DNA of 64,000 nucleotides from Candidatus Obscuribacterales bacterium (GCA_019744775.1 JAIETZ010000002.1:124001-188000), one strand, 5' to 3'. Shown: positions 17,683 to 24,266, numbered from the stretch's first letter. The notes: generated by a model not told the origin, from the sequence alone. Made by a program: numbers and translations.

Positions 17683-18006
17683 GTGTCGCAAGATGAACCC
17701 AATACTGATGTTGCTCATTGCCATAGTGACCGGGATAATCCAAGTGGAATTTCCTTGGTTGTTGAAGAAGATCTTCGGCTAACTCGCGAGCAAATCGAAC
17801 TTGAAAATGCTCGCTTAGCAGGTCGTTTTTCGATTTATCTAAGCGTAGTGCTTGCACCTATTGCCCTTGTTATGGACTGGCATGCAAAGGCTCATGGCTA
17901 TCCGACACCTATAAATGATGTTTGGCTCGGTTTGATATTCAGCCCATTAGGTGCCGGCATCTGGATCAAGATTAAGCAGATGAGAATTCCATGGGGTAAG
18001 AAATGA
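17683..18006 (+). CDS. Putative holin-like protein, two transmembrane segments
   Basis: This 107-residue GTG-started ORF carries a charged, helical N-terminus (LTREQIELENARL) and two hydrophobic segments (YLSVVLAPIALVMDW; VWLGLIFSPLGAGIWI), ending KIKQMRIPWGKK. Two membrane segments, basic C-terminus and position just before a lysozyme gene fit a class II holin. AAGGA at 17669-17673 is 9 nt before the GTG. A competing reading starts from a TTG near 17757, leaving the 5' part to an overlapping 29-codon ORF (17694-17780). The stop overlaps the next ATG by 4 nt. Confidence 0.6.
   Translation: MSQDEPNTDVAHCHSDRDNPSGISLVVEEDLRLTREQIELENARLAGRFSIYLSVVLAPIALVMDWHAKAHGYPTPINDVWLGLIFSPLGAGIWIKIKQMRIPWGKK
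17694..17780 (+). CDS. 28-residue hydrophobic peptide overlapping the holin ORF
   Basis: In a second frame, ATG 17694 opens a 28-codon ORF encoding a single membrane-spanning helix (MNPILMLLIAIVTGIIQVEF) with an amphipathic basic end (PWLLKKIFG). GGGAGAG at 17677-17683 could serve as its ribosome binding site, though spacing is long. It lies inside the lysis cassette, where tiny membrane peptides (pinholin- or antiholin-like) are plausible. Either this or the N-terminus of the overlapping frame could be the real product. Confidence 0.4.
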
Positions 18007-18221
18007 TGGCTCAAGTATCTGGAGTAGCTCTTGTAGTTCAGGTTACGAGAATAATGAAGATCCTCTTCTTCATTAGCTCTCGCCTAGAGAAACATATTGG
18101 ATACCGATTAACCTGGTCAACCAAAGAAAGTATCTGCAAGTGTGACGACCGCTGTGTCGAGCAAACGATTCATTTAAGATTCATTCCCTGGAAGATGCAA
18201 CTTGAGAAGGTTAAGCTATGA
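18003..18221 (+). CDS. Small unknown protein in lysis cassette
   Basis: This 72-residue protein begins at an ATG overlapping the previous stop and ends overlapping the lysozyme start (both 4 nt). The N-terminal 25 residues are hydrophobic (VSGVALVVQVTRIMKILFFISS) and may insert in the membrane; the rest has three Cys (CKCDDRC) and basic residues. Single-span proteins at this place are often second holins or spanin-like factors; I cannot assign it. Confidence 0.55.
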   Translation: MMAQVSGVALVVQVTRIMKILFFISSRLEKHIGYRLTWSTKESICKCDDRCVEQTIHLRFIPWKMQLEKVKL

Positions 18222-18739
18222 ACGAACATCTCACCAGCTCAGAAGTAATGATCGCGTGGATCAAATCACCTGGGATAGAAGGTGTTGGTCCCAACGTCAA
18301 AGATGGCAGATGTTACCCGTATGTCTGTCCGGCTGGAAAGAAAACAGTAGGTCACGGTCACGTCATTCGTATTGGTGAAGACTTTAGCCATGGGCTAACA
18401 TTTGCTGAAGCTGATGCGCTGCTAAGAAAAGATCTTAAGGAACGCTTTGAGCCGTTGATTCACAAGTTCGTCAAAGTACCCTTGAATCAACATCAATTTG
18501 ATGCGCTTGTGTCCTTTGTGTTTAACATCGGGCCTGGCGATCCACGCCGTGGAATTCAGGGATTACTTACTAGCACCTTGCTTAGAAAGCTCAATGTGCG
18601 CGATTACAAAGGCGCTGCAGTTGAATTTCCGAAGTGGAATAAAGGCAGAGTCAACGGCGTGTTAACTGTTCTCGGTGGTTTAGTAAAACGCCGTAAGTGG
18701 GAACAACTTCGTTTTCAAAAGCCGGTACAAGAGAAATGA
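18218..18739 (+). CDS. Endolysin, GH24 lysozyme
   Basis: This 173-residue muramidase cleaves the glycan of peptidoglycan at lysis. It has the T4-lysozyme-type catalytic residues, with Glu21 in GIEG, then Cys37 and Thr43 (YVCPAGKKTVGHGHV) in the Glu...Asp/Cys-5-Thr arrangement. The catalytic Asp is a Cys, as in P21-like endolysins. The gap between Glu21 and Cys37 is 15 residues, longer than the usual 8. The C-terminal lobe has 'NQHQFDALVSFVFNIG' and 'LRKLNVRDYKGAAVEFPKWNK', standard for the family. There is no signal peptide, so it needs a holin for release. It overlaps its neighbours by 4 nt on both sides. Confidence 0.9.
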   Translation: MNEHLTSSEVMIAWIKSPGIEGVGPNVKDGRCYPYVCPAGKKTVGHGHVIRIGEDFSHGLTFAEADALLRKDLKERFEPLIHKFVKVPLNQHQFDALVSFVFNIGPGDPRRGIQGLLTSTLLRKLNVRDYKGAAVEFPKWNKGRVNGVLTVLGGLVKRRKWEQLRFQKPVQEK

Positions 18740-19560
18740 AGACCGCTTTGTTGCTTGCCGGATGTGCAGCGCGTGGAGTTATCCAAGCCGGAATGATCCA
18801 AGCGGTATTAGACTCCGGCATTGAATATGACATGCTTTACGGTTCATCTGCCGGCGCTCTGAATGGTGCCTTGCTTCACGCTGGTCAGCTTCAAGACATG
18901 AAGGACTTGTGGCTGAACATCCGGAACAAAGATGTTTACTCTCAGGCTCCCTGGAATGCTGTAAGAGCAAATAAGGGTTGTCTGTATGATTCAACTCCGT
19001 TACTCAAGTTGATTCAACAGAAGATCAATTTCGCGAAGCTCGTAAGCAATCCTAAGCCGTTTATTTTGCACGTAACTGAGATGTATCCTGAATGGAAATC
19101 AATTCACGTAAATGCCACTGAGCCTATAGATGCGCTGGCAAAATTACTATGGGCATCAGCATCACCGCCGGTATTGATGCCGCCTGTTCAGATAGGCACA
19201 GGCACCTTTACGGATGGCGGCTTGACTAACAATTACAGCGTTGTCGATGCAGTAAATGCAGGCGCTGACAGGTTGATCGTTCTGGCTCCAATGGTGCCGG
19301 AGCCAAAACCAATTCGGAATATCATCGACTCAATTGAATTCACGATTTCAATTCAGCTATGGAATCAATTGGAACGTGAATTGAAATTCGTGAATATCTT
19401 GAATAACGTGCCAGGTTACAGAAAGATCGAAGTCATCCTAATTACTGCCGACAAGCCGACGGGTATCGGTATCCTTGATTTTGATATCAAAGATCGGCAG
19501 AAGTGGATTGATTATGGTTATGAGTTGGCGAAGAATAAGCTGCAGGGCTTATGGTCATAA
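18736..19560 (+). CDS. Patatin-like phospholipase in the lysis cassette
   Basis: This 274-residue protein has the full patatin layout: glycine-rich oxyanion loop (LLLAGCAARGVIQAG), nucleophile elbow G36-S-S38-A-G40 (YGSSAGALNG) and catalytic Asp160 in FTDGGLTNN. The oxyanion loop lacks the usual GGG. Patatins hydrolyse acyl chains from phospholipids. It starts at ATG 18736 within the lysozyme stop (ATGA overlap), so both are likely made together. A phospholipase coupled to an endolysin suggests membrane disruption at lysis, in place of spanins, which I do not see; this role is inferred. Confidence 0.82.
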   Translation: MKTALLLAGCAARGVIQAGMIQAVLDSGIEYDMLYGSSAGALNGALLHAGQLQDMKDLWLNIRNKDVYSQAPWNAVRANKGCLYDSTPLLKLIQQKINFAKLVSNPKPFILHVTEMYPEWKSIHVNATEPIDALAKLLWASASPPVLMPPVQIGTGTFTDGGLTNNYSVVDAVNAGADRLIVLAPMVPEPKPIRNIIDSIEFTISIQLWNQLERELKFVNILNNVPGYRKIEVILITADKPTGIGILDFDIKDRQKWIDYGYELAKNKLQGLWS

Positions 19561-19765
19561 ACATTTCAATAACTGGATCTGTTTTATGTGTTGATTGTTC
19601 AAGTAAATGCGGTGGTATTTTGAACAGCGCTTGAATTTCATCAATCATTTTGCGGCGTTCCTTGAAGAACTGTTCATCGTGAAATGTAATAGAAGGCAAT
19701 ACAAGGCAAGTCCAACGATTTTGTTGTCGCAATGCCTTATGGCGATTTCTTTGATGGGTGGTCAT
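19487..19765 (-). CDS. Last early gene, small unknown protein
   Basis: This 92-residue ORF starts at 19765, overlapping the stop of the upstream gene (4 nt), which supports its being translated. It runs 74 nt into the 3' end of the convergent patatin gene. It contains 'KERRKMIDEIQALFKIPPHLLEQST', reminiscent of a helical motif seen in portal-type proteins ('..FGIPPHLLG'), but the rest is unlike a portal. Function unknown. Confidence 0.5.
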   Translation of the reverse strand: MTTHQRNRHKALRQQNRWTCLVLPSITFHDEQFFKERRKMIDEIQALFKIPPHLLEQSTHKTDPVIEMFMTISPAAYSSPTHNHNQSTSADL

Positions 19766-20253
19766 TCTTCTTCCTCAATTGCCTTATTGAATGCACCAGG
19801 TTCAATTCTGTATAAAAATGAACCAAGTTCTTTGAGTTCTTCTCTGTTTCCAACTGGGTCTTTTCCAGAAAATCTTTTAGCGTAATCCTGTTTGCAATCT
19901 TCAGTACAGAATCCACCATCCACCCAATAAAAGTTCCCAATGCTGCCATCTAATGGCGGATCTGCACAATTCTTGCAGGAAAGTTTTCCCTTACGAATGA
20001 TTTCACATATATCATCTGAATCTAAATCATCCCAGTGATCGCTAATGTGTTGTGCGAGTTCAATAAATAGAGCTTTGTAGTCTGGTTGTTCTTTTATTGT
20101 TTGCGGATCTGTCTTAATCAATTGAGCAAGTTCAGCACCACCACCTGCTCCAATATCAAATAATCCGGCAATGAGACTGTCTTGAATTGGCTTACGCTTC
20201 TTCTTACTAAACCGACCTAATAGCCGATTGAAGAAAATATCAAATACTCGCAT
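19762..20253 (-). CDS. Phage protein with possible zinc-binding Cys cluster
   Basis: This 163-residue protein has a basic N-terminus (NRLLGRFSKKKRKPIQ), a helical central region, and two Cys pairs (LSCKNCADPP and FCTEDCKQD) that could bind one zinc in a CxxC/CxxxC arrangement. The CTEDC part resembles the end of a small FCS/zinc-ribbon element. It heads the last two-gene pair of the early operon. Function unknown. Confidence 0.6.
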   Translation of the reverse strand: MRVFDIFFNRLLGRFSKKKRKPIQDSLIAGLFDIGAGGGAELAQLIKTDPQTIKEQPDYKALFIELAQHISDHWDDLDSDDICEIIRKGKLSCKNCADPPLDGSIGNFYWVDGGFCTEDCKQDYAKRFSGKDPVGNREELKELGSFLYRIEPGAFNKAIEEEE

Positions 20254-20277
20254 GATAAGGTTCCTTTAAGTGGGTAA

Positions 20278-20583
20278 TTATTCCAAATTCACGAAGAATT
20301 CCAGATGGGTAATTATTCCAAATCCATAGTTTTCTACAAACTTTCCCAAATCACAACAAAATGATTCTAGCTTCGCTTTTGTTATCTCACCAGTCGGTAT
20401 GATTGTTAACGTCGCAGTTATGTCTTGTTCATTGATGATGGCTAATGGTTTTCTAGTCTTTGATGGTCTACCGCCCTTCTTCCCATTGGCAGCACTAGAA
20501 GCCGCCTTCTTTGTAGAAGTCTTTTTCCCGCCTACGCGCCCGAGTTCTACCGCTGCCTTGTTCTTCTTGACTGACTTTGTCAT
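20278..20583 (-). CDS. Small basic protein with AT-hook-like motif
   Basis: This 101-residue protein has a Lys/Ala-rich N-terminus containing SANGKKGGRPSKTRKP, a GRP core that is typical of AT-hook DNA-binding, then a short alpha/beta region (ATLTIIPTGEITKAKLESF). It is probably nucleic acid binding. I chose ATG 20583 because GAGGT lies about 8 nt upstream; an in-frame ATG at 20601 is less well placed. It follows a structured, operator-like leader (20623-20769). Confidence 0.6.
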   Translation of the reverse strand: MTKSVKKNKAAVELGRVGGKKTSTKKAASSAANGKKGGRPSKTRKPLAIINEQDITATLTIIPTGEITKAKLESFCCDLGKFVENYGFGIITHLEFFVNLE

Positions 20584-20622
20584 GTTATCTACCTCATTCA
20601 ATAGGGTATGATCCTTTTAAAT

Positions 20623-20741
20623 AGTCAGCCGAGGGAAGGTACACTGTGGATAGTTAGGCAGGGCTTGGATTGGAGCGGGGCGGTTTGTTGTCCGCCTTCG
20701 TCCCGAATTGTTTGCACCTGTCCTCCGTCCCTCGACTGACT
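20623..20741 (-). ncRNA. Candidate structured RNA / long leader
   Basis: The two ends of this 119-nt stretch pair over 14 positions: AGTCAG-C-CGAGGGA (20623-20636) with TCCCTCG-A-CTGACT (about 20728-20741). On the - strand the one odd pair becomes U-G, so all 14 pair. Further inside are a CAGG/CCTG helix and a GGCGG/CCGCC hairpin. It is G+C-rich compared with its surroundings, contains no ORF, lies downstream of a candidate promoter and upstream of the gene at 20278-20583. It could be a leader, a free RNA or a DNA cruciform site. Direction is inferred. Confidence 0.45.
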
Positions 20742-20751
20742 CAAATATAAT

Positions 20752-20769
20752 AACCTAAGCGCTTAGGTT
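20752..20769 (-). promoter_or_regulatory. Perfect 18-bp palindrome beside a -10-like box
   Basis: AACCTAAGCGCTTAGGTT is a perfect palindrome without a spacer, the form of an operator for a dimeric regulator. Read on the - strand it is followed at once by TATTATATTTG, which contains TATATT as a candidate -10 box, so a bound protein would cover the promoter. Transcription would enter the structured stretch at 20,741. I see no convincing -35 box. Confidence 0.5.
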
Positions 20770-20799
20770 TTACTAGTTAACTGATTCTGATCTGATGAA

Positions 20800-20835
20800 A
20801 AAGGTACGGAGACTCATTACAACCTCCGTACCTTT
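20800..20835 (-). terminator. Rho-independent terminator of the early operon segment
   Basis: A 12-bp perfect stem, AAAGGTACGGAG with CTCCGTACCTTT (arms 20800-20811 and 20824-20835), has a 12-nt loop. On the - strand the 3' arm runs into CCTTTTTC. It lies 17 nt after the stop of the exported coiled-coil gene at 20852, so it ends the long leftward transcript; genes further left then use their own promoter near 20,750. Confidence 0.8.
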
Positions 20836-20851
20836 CAGCTCCATACCTTGG

Positions 20852-21103
20852 TTACTTATCCGCTTTCTTGCCATGCAAAACAGTAATCTGCTTTTGCATT
20901 CCAGCAACCTTACGCTCAAGTTCTTTGACACGCTCATCTAATTGGCGAGTGTATGCAATAAAGCTATCATTCACATCGCCATCATTTAGAAAGCGTTCGA
21001 TCAATCCAACTCGATCCTCCAATGCCTCCTTAGGTGTATTGCTAGCAAATGCCGGCAGCGAGATTAATGCAAGCAATCCGGCTAGTATCATTTGTTTTTT
21101 CAT
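20852..21103 (-). CDS. Exported coiled-coil protein, paralogue A
   Basis: This 83-residue protein has a signal peptide (MKKQMILAGLLALISLPAFA then SNTP) and a heptad-rich C-terminus (TRQLDERVKELERKVAGMQKQITVLHG) predicted to form a coiled coil. It is related to the protein at 24757-25014: same MKKQ start, same size, same helix register (ELEKRVEALEKK). AAAAGGAG lies just upstream. Small periplasmic coiled-coil proteins in phages can be spanin-like or act in exclusion; neither is proven. Confidence 0.7.
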   Translation of the reverse strand: MKKQMILAGLLALISLPAFASNTPKEALEDRVGLIERFLNDGDVNDSFIAYTRQLDERVKELERKVAGMQKQITVLHGKKADK

Positions 21104-21135
21104 TTGGTCAGTTCTCCTTTTGTGTGTTTGTACAG

Positions 21136-21417
21136 TTATCTTCGTGCTGGTGCCTTCGTGATTGGTCCACCCGTTGCAGTTAGTGGCTCCGGTAACGCCG
21201 GCGGCTTTATCTCCGGCGCTCTAGCTCCAACTTCAAGAATTTCAAGTCCAGGCTCGTCGAATGTCCAAGACTCTATGAGTTTGCCATCGGTGCCTAATTT
21301 CTCAGGTTGAATTACTACCCGTCGGCAACCATGTAGCCATACTGTAATTCCGGTGGCTATTCCTTCAAAGCCTGTTACCTTATCGCGTACCCTGTCACCT
21401 AGTTTCACTTCGATCAT
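21136..21417 (-). CDS. Small phage protein with KOW-like N-terminus
   Basis: This 93-residue protein begins MIEVKLGDRVRDKVTGFEGIATGIT, then a 'HGCRRVVIQPEKLGTDGKLIESWTFDEPGLEIL' strand-rich core and a Pro-rich tail. The opening resembles the SH3/KOW-like beta-barrel of a widespread small phage protein of unknown role. I chose ATG 21417, which follows AAAGGAG and overlaps the upstream stop; earlier in-frame starts run through the neighbouring gene. Confidence 0.68.
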   Translation of the reverse strand: MIEVKLGDRVRDKVTGFEGIATGITVWLHGCRRVVIQPEKLGTDGKLIESWTFDEPGLEILEVGARAPEIKPPALPEPLTATGGPITKAPARR

Positions 21418-21608
21418 TTCTTTCTCCTTTGTTTCTTCTTGAATTTCTGCATATCCATTTGAGCGATTAGCTTTCTTCCGAGCATGTCCGGTCCTTGCTT
21501 GCATTCATGCGGGAATTTATCGAAGAAGACGGCACACTTCCGGCAACGATAAACAACTTGGCTATAGCCTTTTGCATTGATCAAAACACTTGATTCTTCC
21601 TTGGTCAT
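21414..21608 (-). CDS. Small Cys-containing phage protein
   Basis: This 64-residue protein has a CRKCAVFF...PHEC pattern (Cys-x2-Cys, His, Cys), fitting a small zinc ribbon, and a strongly basic end (KFKKKQRRKK). It overlaps both neighbours by 4 nt. Probably a nucleic acid-binding accessory protein; unassigned. Confidence 0.6.
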   Translation of the reverse strand: MTKEESSVLINAKGYSQVVYRCRKCAVFFDKFPHECKQGPDMLGRKLIAQMDMQKFKKKQRRKK

Positions 21609-21814
21609 TTTCTCTCCAGTCGTTCCTTTGTACCATCGAGCATTGCGGCTATATATTCATCATCAGTGGCGTAGTGCAATGCGCCCCATTCCATACAGCA
21701 AGAAGCATAATCCTCGCGAGCTAGCTCAATGAATACCAAAAGCAATTCACGATTTTTCATTAACTCATCGGCTAATTGCTCTTTACTGATTGGTTTATCA
21801 TGGACTGCTCTCAC
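21605..21814 (-). CDS. Small helical phage protein
   Basis: This 69-residue, mostly helical acidic protein (SKEQLADELMKNRELLLVFIELARED) shows no recognised domain. It overlaps the previous gene by 17 nt and the next by 4 nt, a sign of translational coupling in the early operon. Confidence 0.58.
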   Translation of the reverse strand: MRAVHDKPISKEQLADELMKNRELLLVFIELAREDYASCCMEWGALHYATDDEYIAAMLDGTKERLERK

Positions 21815-22349
21815 TGCTTTTCTCCTTCTCTATTTCGGCGCGAACTTCATATTGCAATCCCTCGGCAAATCGCTTCTGAAATTCATAATCAGGCATCAAA
21901 TTTTTAAACTCCATGAATCTCCTAGCTGCAAGAATCAATGCACTATCCTTTACGTGATTTTCTTTCCGCAGCCTCTCAATCTCATCTAAGAGGGCGGGGA
22001 TGTCTGTGCGCGCGTGGGCTATGAATTCGGCGTCTGGATGATTGATCTTGCGAAAATCCTTCCTGTAGCAGTTGCAATCCTTTTTAGATTTCCCTTTGCC
22101 TATACATCTTCCGCCGCTTACTTCATGCACTACGTAATCAGTCATAGGGCGCATTGTTTGACTATCAAAATCTTGAAATACAGGCATTGCGTCCTGAGTT
22201 CCCCATCGCCGGAATTGCATCACGTAGATACGCCCCGAATGAGTAGTAGCTAGATAAGCTTGTTGAACCGAGGTGTTGCCAAACCATGCCCATGGTCCCT
22301 TCGTTGCCTTATCCGCACGTTCTTTTATTGCTTCGATGTCGATACTCAT
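21798..22349 (-). CDS. Ea22-like phage protein
   Basis: This 183-residue protein matches lambda Ea22/Ead-like accessory proteins: DIEAIKERADKATKGPWAWFG at the N-terminus and NHPDAEFIAHARTDIPALLDEIERLRKEN in the second half, both hallmark blocks. A Cys cluster (GRCIGKGKSKKDCNCYRKD) interrupts the middle. The family is common in phage accessory regions and its role is not established. I chose ATG 22349, which overlaps the upstream stop (ATGA). Confidence 0.75.
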   Translation of the reverse strand: MSIDIEAIKERADKATKGPWAWFGNTSVQQAYLATTHSGRIYVMQFRRWGTQDAMPVFQDFDSQTMRPMTDYVVHEVSGGRCIGKGKSKKDCNCYRKDFRKINHPDAEFIAHARTDIPALLDEIERLRKENHVKDSALILAARRFMEFKNLMPDYEFQKRFAEGLQYEVRAEIEKEKSSESSP

Positions 22350-22735
22350 TTCGGTGCCACCATTTGTCTCATCCATTTGAATAAATCCTTTTCCTCGAAC
22401 TTCACGTAAGGATCTGCAATCTGTACGATTTGGGCTCTTTCACACATCAATGATGTGCCATCGGGACAATCTGGGTCTATCTCTACTGCGCCTTCTGGCT
22501 TTACGCGATACAGCGCACCATTTGGAAACATCGCTGCAAATGCACGTGCAGCCTTGCTATTGGTGGTGACATACACTCGATCTCTGCGAATATATTGCGC
22601 TTCATGACCAGCACGCTCCGAATAGTCAACAAGATTCCTTCCGCTCGGTTTATCCTGCTCATTAGGAGGCAATAGATATGCACCGACTTTCAAATCGGGT
22701 ATTCCGCCATGATAGTAGTAACCTTCGTATGTCAT
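22346..22735 (-). CDS. Possible Arr-like ADP-ribosyltransferase
   Basis: This 129-residue protein has the layout of rifampin-type (Arr) ADP-ribosyltransferases: an N-terminal YYHGGIPDLKVGAYLLPP with the NAD-binding His9, a central RRDRVYVTTNSKAARAFAAM with Tyr55, and ALYRVKPEGAVEIDPDC containing acidic residues (Glu85, Asp87) at the third position. Arr uses a His-Tyr-Asp triad and modifies rifampin; phage relatives might modify a host protein or RNA. The similarity is by eye and the C-terminal part is divergent. It overlaps genes on both sides by 4 nt. Confidence 0.55.
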   Translation of the reverse strand: MTYEGYYYHGGIPDLKVGAYLLPPNEQDKPSGRNLVDYSERAGHEAQYIRRDRVYVTTNSKAARAFAAMFPNGALYRVKPEGAVEIDPDCPDGTSLMCERAQIVQIADPYVKFEEKDLFKWMRQMVAPK

Positions 22736-22833
22736 TTGATCACCGTGCCTGCTGTTAATCCCACCATCCAGCTAATGAGAATTAGCCAAACCAACTTCGA
22801 TGGTATCCATAATGCGCATAACCACTCTCTCAT
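22732..22833 (-). CDS. 33-residue single-span membrane protein
   Basis: Only the end of a longer open frame is used: ATG 22833 overlaps the upstream stop (ATGA) and its own stop overlaps the next ATG in the same way. The product is one hydrophobic helix (KLVWLILISWMVGLTAGTVI) with a short Trp-rich N-terminus. The double coupling is the main evidence that it is real. It is one of several tiny membrane proteins in this operon. Confidence 0.55.
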   Translation of the reverse strand: MREWLCALWIPSKLVWLILISWMVGLTAGTVIK

Positions 22834-23123
22834 TCCTTCCCCTCCAATGCTCTTGTAAATGCCTCTTCTGGTGTATCGCCGCGAAAACGATTTATCTTGT
22901 CGTATTGATTGCCAGTAGTACTGCATAAGTAACCACCACCAACTGATTTTGCTCTCAAGTCGATTACACCAAATTTCCGCAACATCTTTTCTATCAAGTT
23001 CCATTTCTCAGCCTTTGCTTCCGCAAGCGCTACACGTTCAAGCAATTCTTGCCACTCGCCATCGGAAACATTGTGGCTCAATGCTCTATCCGCAGCATCC
23101 AATATTTCAGTTGCTAAACTCAT
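22830..23123 (-). CDS. Small phage protein, unknown
   Basis: This 97-residue protein has a helical N-terminal half (SLATEILDAADRAL, WQELLERVALAEAKAEKWNLIEKML) and ends 'GDTPEEAFTRALEGKE', an ending common in small phage and plasmid proteins that carry a 'p.EA...A' motif. GGAGG precedes the start. No function is known to me. Confidence 0.65.
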   Translation of the reverse strand: MSLATEILDAADRALSHNVSDGEWQELLERVALAEAKAEKWNLIEKMLRKFGVIDLRAKSVGGGYLCSTTGNQYDKINRFRGDTPEEAFTRALEGKE

Positions 23124-23141
23124 TTCATTTCCTCCCTACTC

Positions 23142-23486
23142 TTATTGCTGTCTACCTTCTAACTCTGCAAGCAGTTGCTTGATCCTTTCCTTTGTCGGCT
23201 TGCCCATTCCGACAACCGGGCAAAATACCTTCTCTCCAAATGGCTTACCCAATGAGTACCCAGTTTCATAGAGCGAGACTTCTATACCGCTTAATGTCTG
23301 ATTGACAATAACCACGCGTTCATTCCACCACTTATTCGTGTTGAATTTGGGAACGGATTCATAACGCCGACCATCAAAGTAAATGCCATTGGGCAAATTT
23401 GCTCTTGTCGGCAACGCACTATAACAACTCCTTGATTCAGGATTGCTTGCGTATTTATCGAAGATTTTTTTGTAGTAATGGCTCAT
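23142..23486 (-). CDS. Unknown phage protein
   Basis: This 114-residue protein is basic and aromatic at the N-terminus (MSHYYKKIFDKYA), with a possible beta-rich centre (WWNERVVIVNQTLSGIEVSLYETG) and a helical end (PTKERIKQLLAELEGRQQ). I recognise no family. It belongs to the early operon, spaced 18 nt from the next gene. Confidence 0.58.
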   Translation of the reverse strand: MSHYYKKIFDKYASNPESRSCYSALPTRANLPNGIYFDGRRYESVPKFNTNKWWNERVVIVNQTLSGIEVSLYETGYSLGKPFGEKVFCPVVGMGKPTKERIKQLLAELEGRQQ

Positions 23487-23510
23487 GGCTTATTAATCTA
23501 TCTGGGTGTC

Positions 23511-23810
23511 TCAGTTAACATTAACCTTGGGGCTTGGTGGCGGCTCGCAAACAGTTACGCCGCGAATTTGCTCGAAGAACTCGATGTTGCTTTTATGTGC
23601 ATAACTTTTTGCCTTCATCATGCGTGGGATCTGCACAAGAATCTCAGCGCTCGTCCAATCCGGCTTAACAAGCATTTCATTTCTTCCAAATACATGGGAA
23701 GAGTGAATCTTGGCACCTGTATTCAGAATGGCATACATTAAGTCGGAGAGACATCGATAACTACAACGCTGCACCTTGAGTAACTTCCAATCGTAATCAC
23801 TCTCTGTCAT
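23511..23810 (-). CDS. Unknown phage protein
   Basis: This 99-residue protein shows no recognisable domain. It has two Cys near the N-terminus (VQRCSYRCLSDLM), a mixed alpha/beta centre and a Pro-rich tail (CEPPPSPKVNVN). The start overlaps the stop of the upstream gene by 4 nt. Confidence 0.55.
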   Translation of the reverse strand: MTESDYDWKLLKVQRCSYRCLSDLMYAILNTGAKIHSSHVFGRNEMLVKPDWTSAEILVQIPRMMKAKSYAHKSNIEFFEQIRGVTVCEPPPSPKVNVN

Positions 23811-24001
23811 CCGTACATCCTCCTGATCACATCCTCGTAGACTTTTTCATAGCCATGGAGTTTCATTTCTTTTGCCCATGCAAGAATTCCAACGCGAGCT
23901 ATTGGATCATCAAACTCCAATACGACGCAATCAAATTCCTTGGTGGGATTGGTCAATTTCTTAACCTCATATCTTGGTTCAAGTCCATTCGCTTTACTCA
24001 T
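23807..24001 (-). CDS. Small phage protein, 'LEFDDPIAR' type
   Basis: This 64-residue protein reads RYEVKKLTNPTKEFDCVVLEFDDPIARVGILAWAKEMK, the pattern of a small phage protein family found in many prophage accessory regions ('..Yfvl..d..p.a..al..ya'). Its role is unknown. It overlaps its neighbours by 4-8 nt. Confidence 0.62.
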   Translation of the reverse strand: MSKANGLEPRYEVKKLTNPTKEFDCVVLEFDDPIARVGILAWAKEMKLHGYEKVYEDVIRRMYG

Positions 24002-24266
24002 CCTCTCCCCTTTCCTCTAACGAGACAAATCGTCCTTCCTTGTAAGCAATATCTGCTTTCGCTTTCTCGGGCTCGTAAGGCTCCCCGATATCCAAGTCGA
24101 TAGACGGTTGCCCAGCCCCGAACCAATCAAACCAATCTCTCGGAGTCAATTCATCAACGAATCGCTGAGCATTTTCTTCGCTGATATCTTCATCCTCGTC
24201 ATGCTCAACCATTACCGAAAAGGTAACTTCAACTGTTGCATTTATTTCTGTTAGTGTCTTTGCCAT
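23994..24266 (-). CDS. Acidic phage protein, unknown
   Basis: This 90-residue acidic protein (VEHDEDEDISEENAQRFVDELTPRDWFDWFG) begins at ATG 24266, after GAGG; an ATG four codons earlier (24278) has no room for a ribosome binding site. Strong acidity and small size would suit a DNA mimic or inhibitor of a host DNA-binding protein, but there is no direct evidence for that. Confidence 0.58.
   Translation of the reverse strand: MAKTLTEINATVEVTFSVMVEHDEDEDISEENAQRFVDELTPRDWFDWFGAGQPSIDLDIGEPYEPEKAKADIAYKEGRFVSLEERGEDE

Noticed and set aside
19607-19885. Plus-strand 92-codon ORF after the patatin gene
   Set aside because: It is antisense to two coupled leftward genes and has no ribosome binding site.
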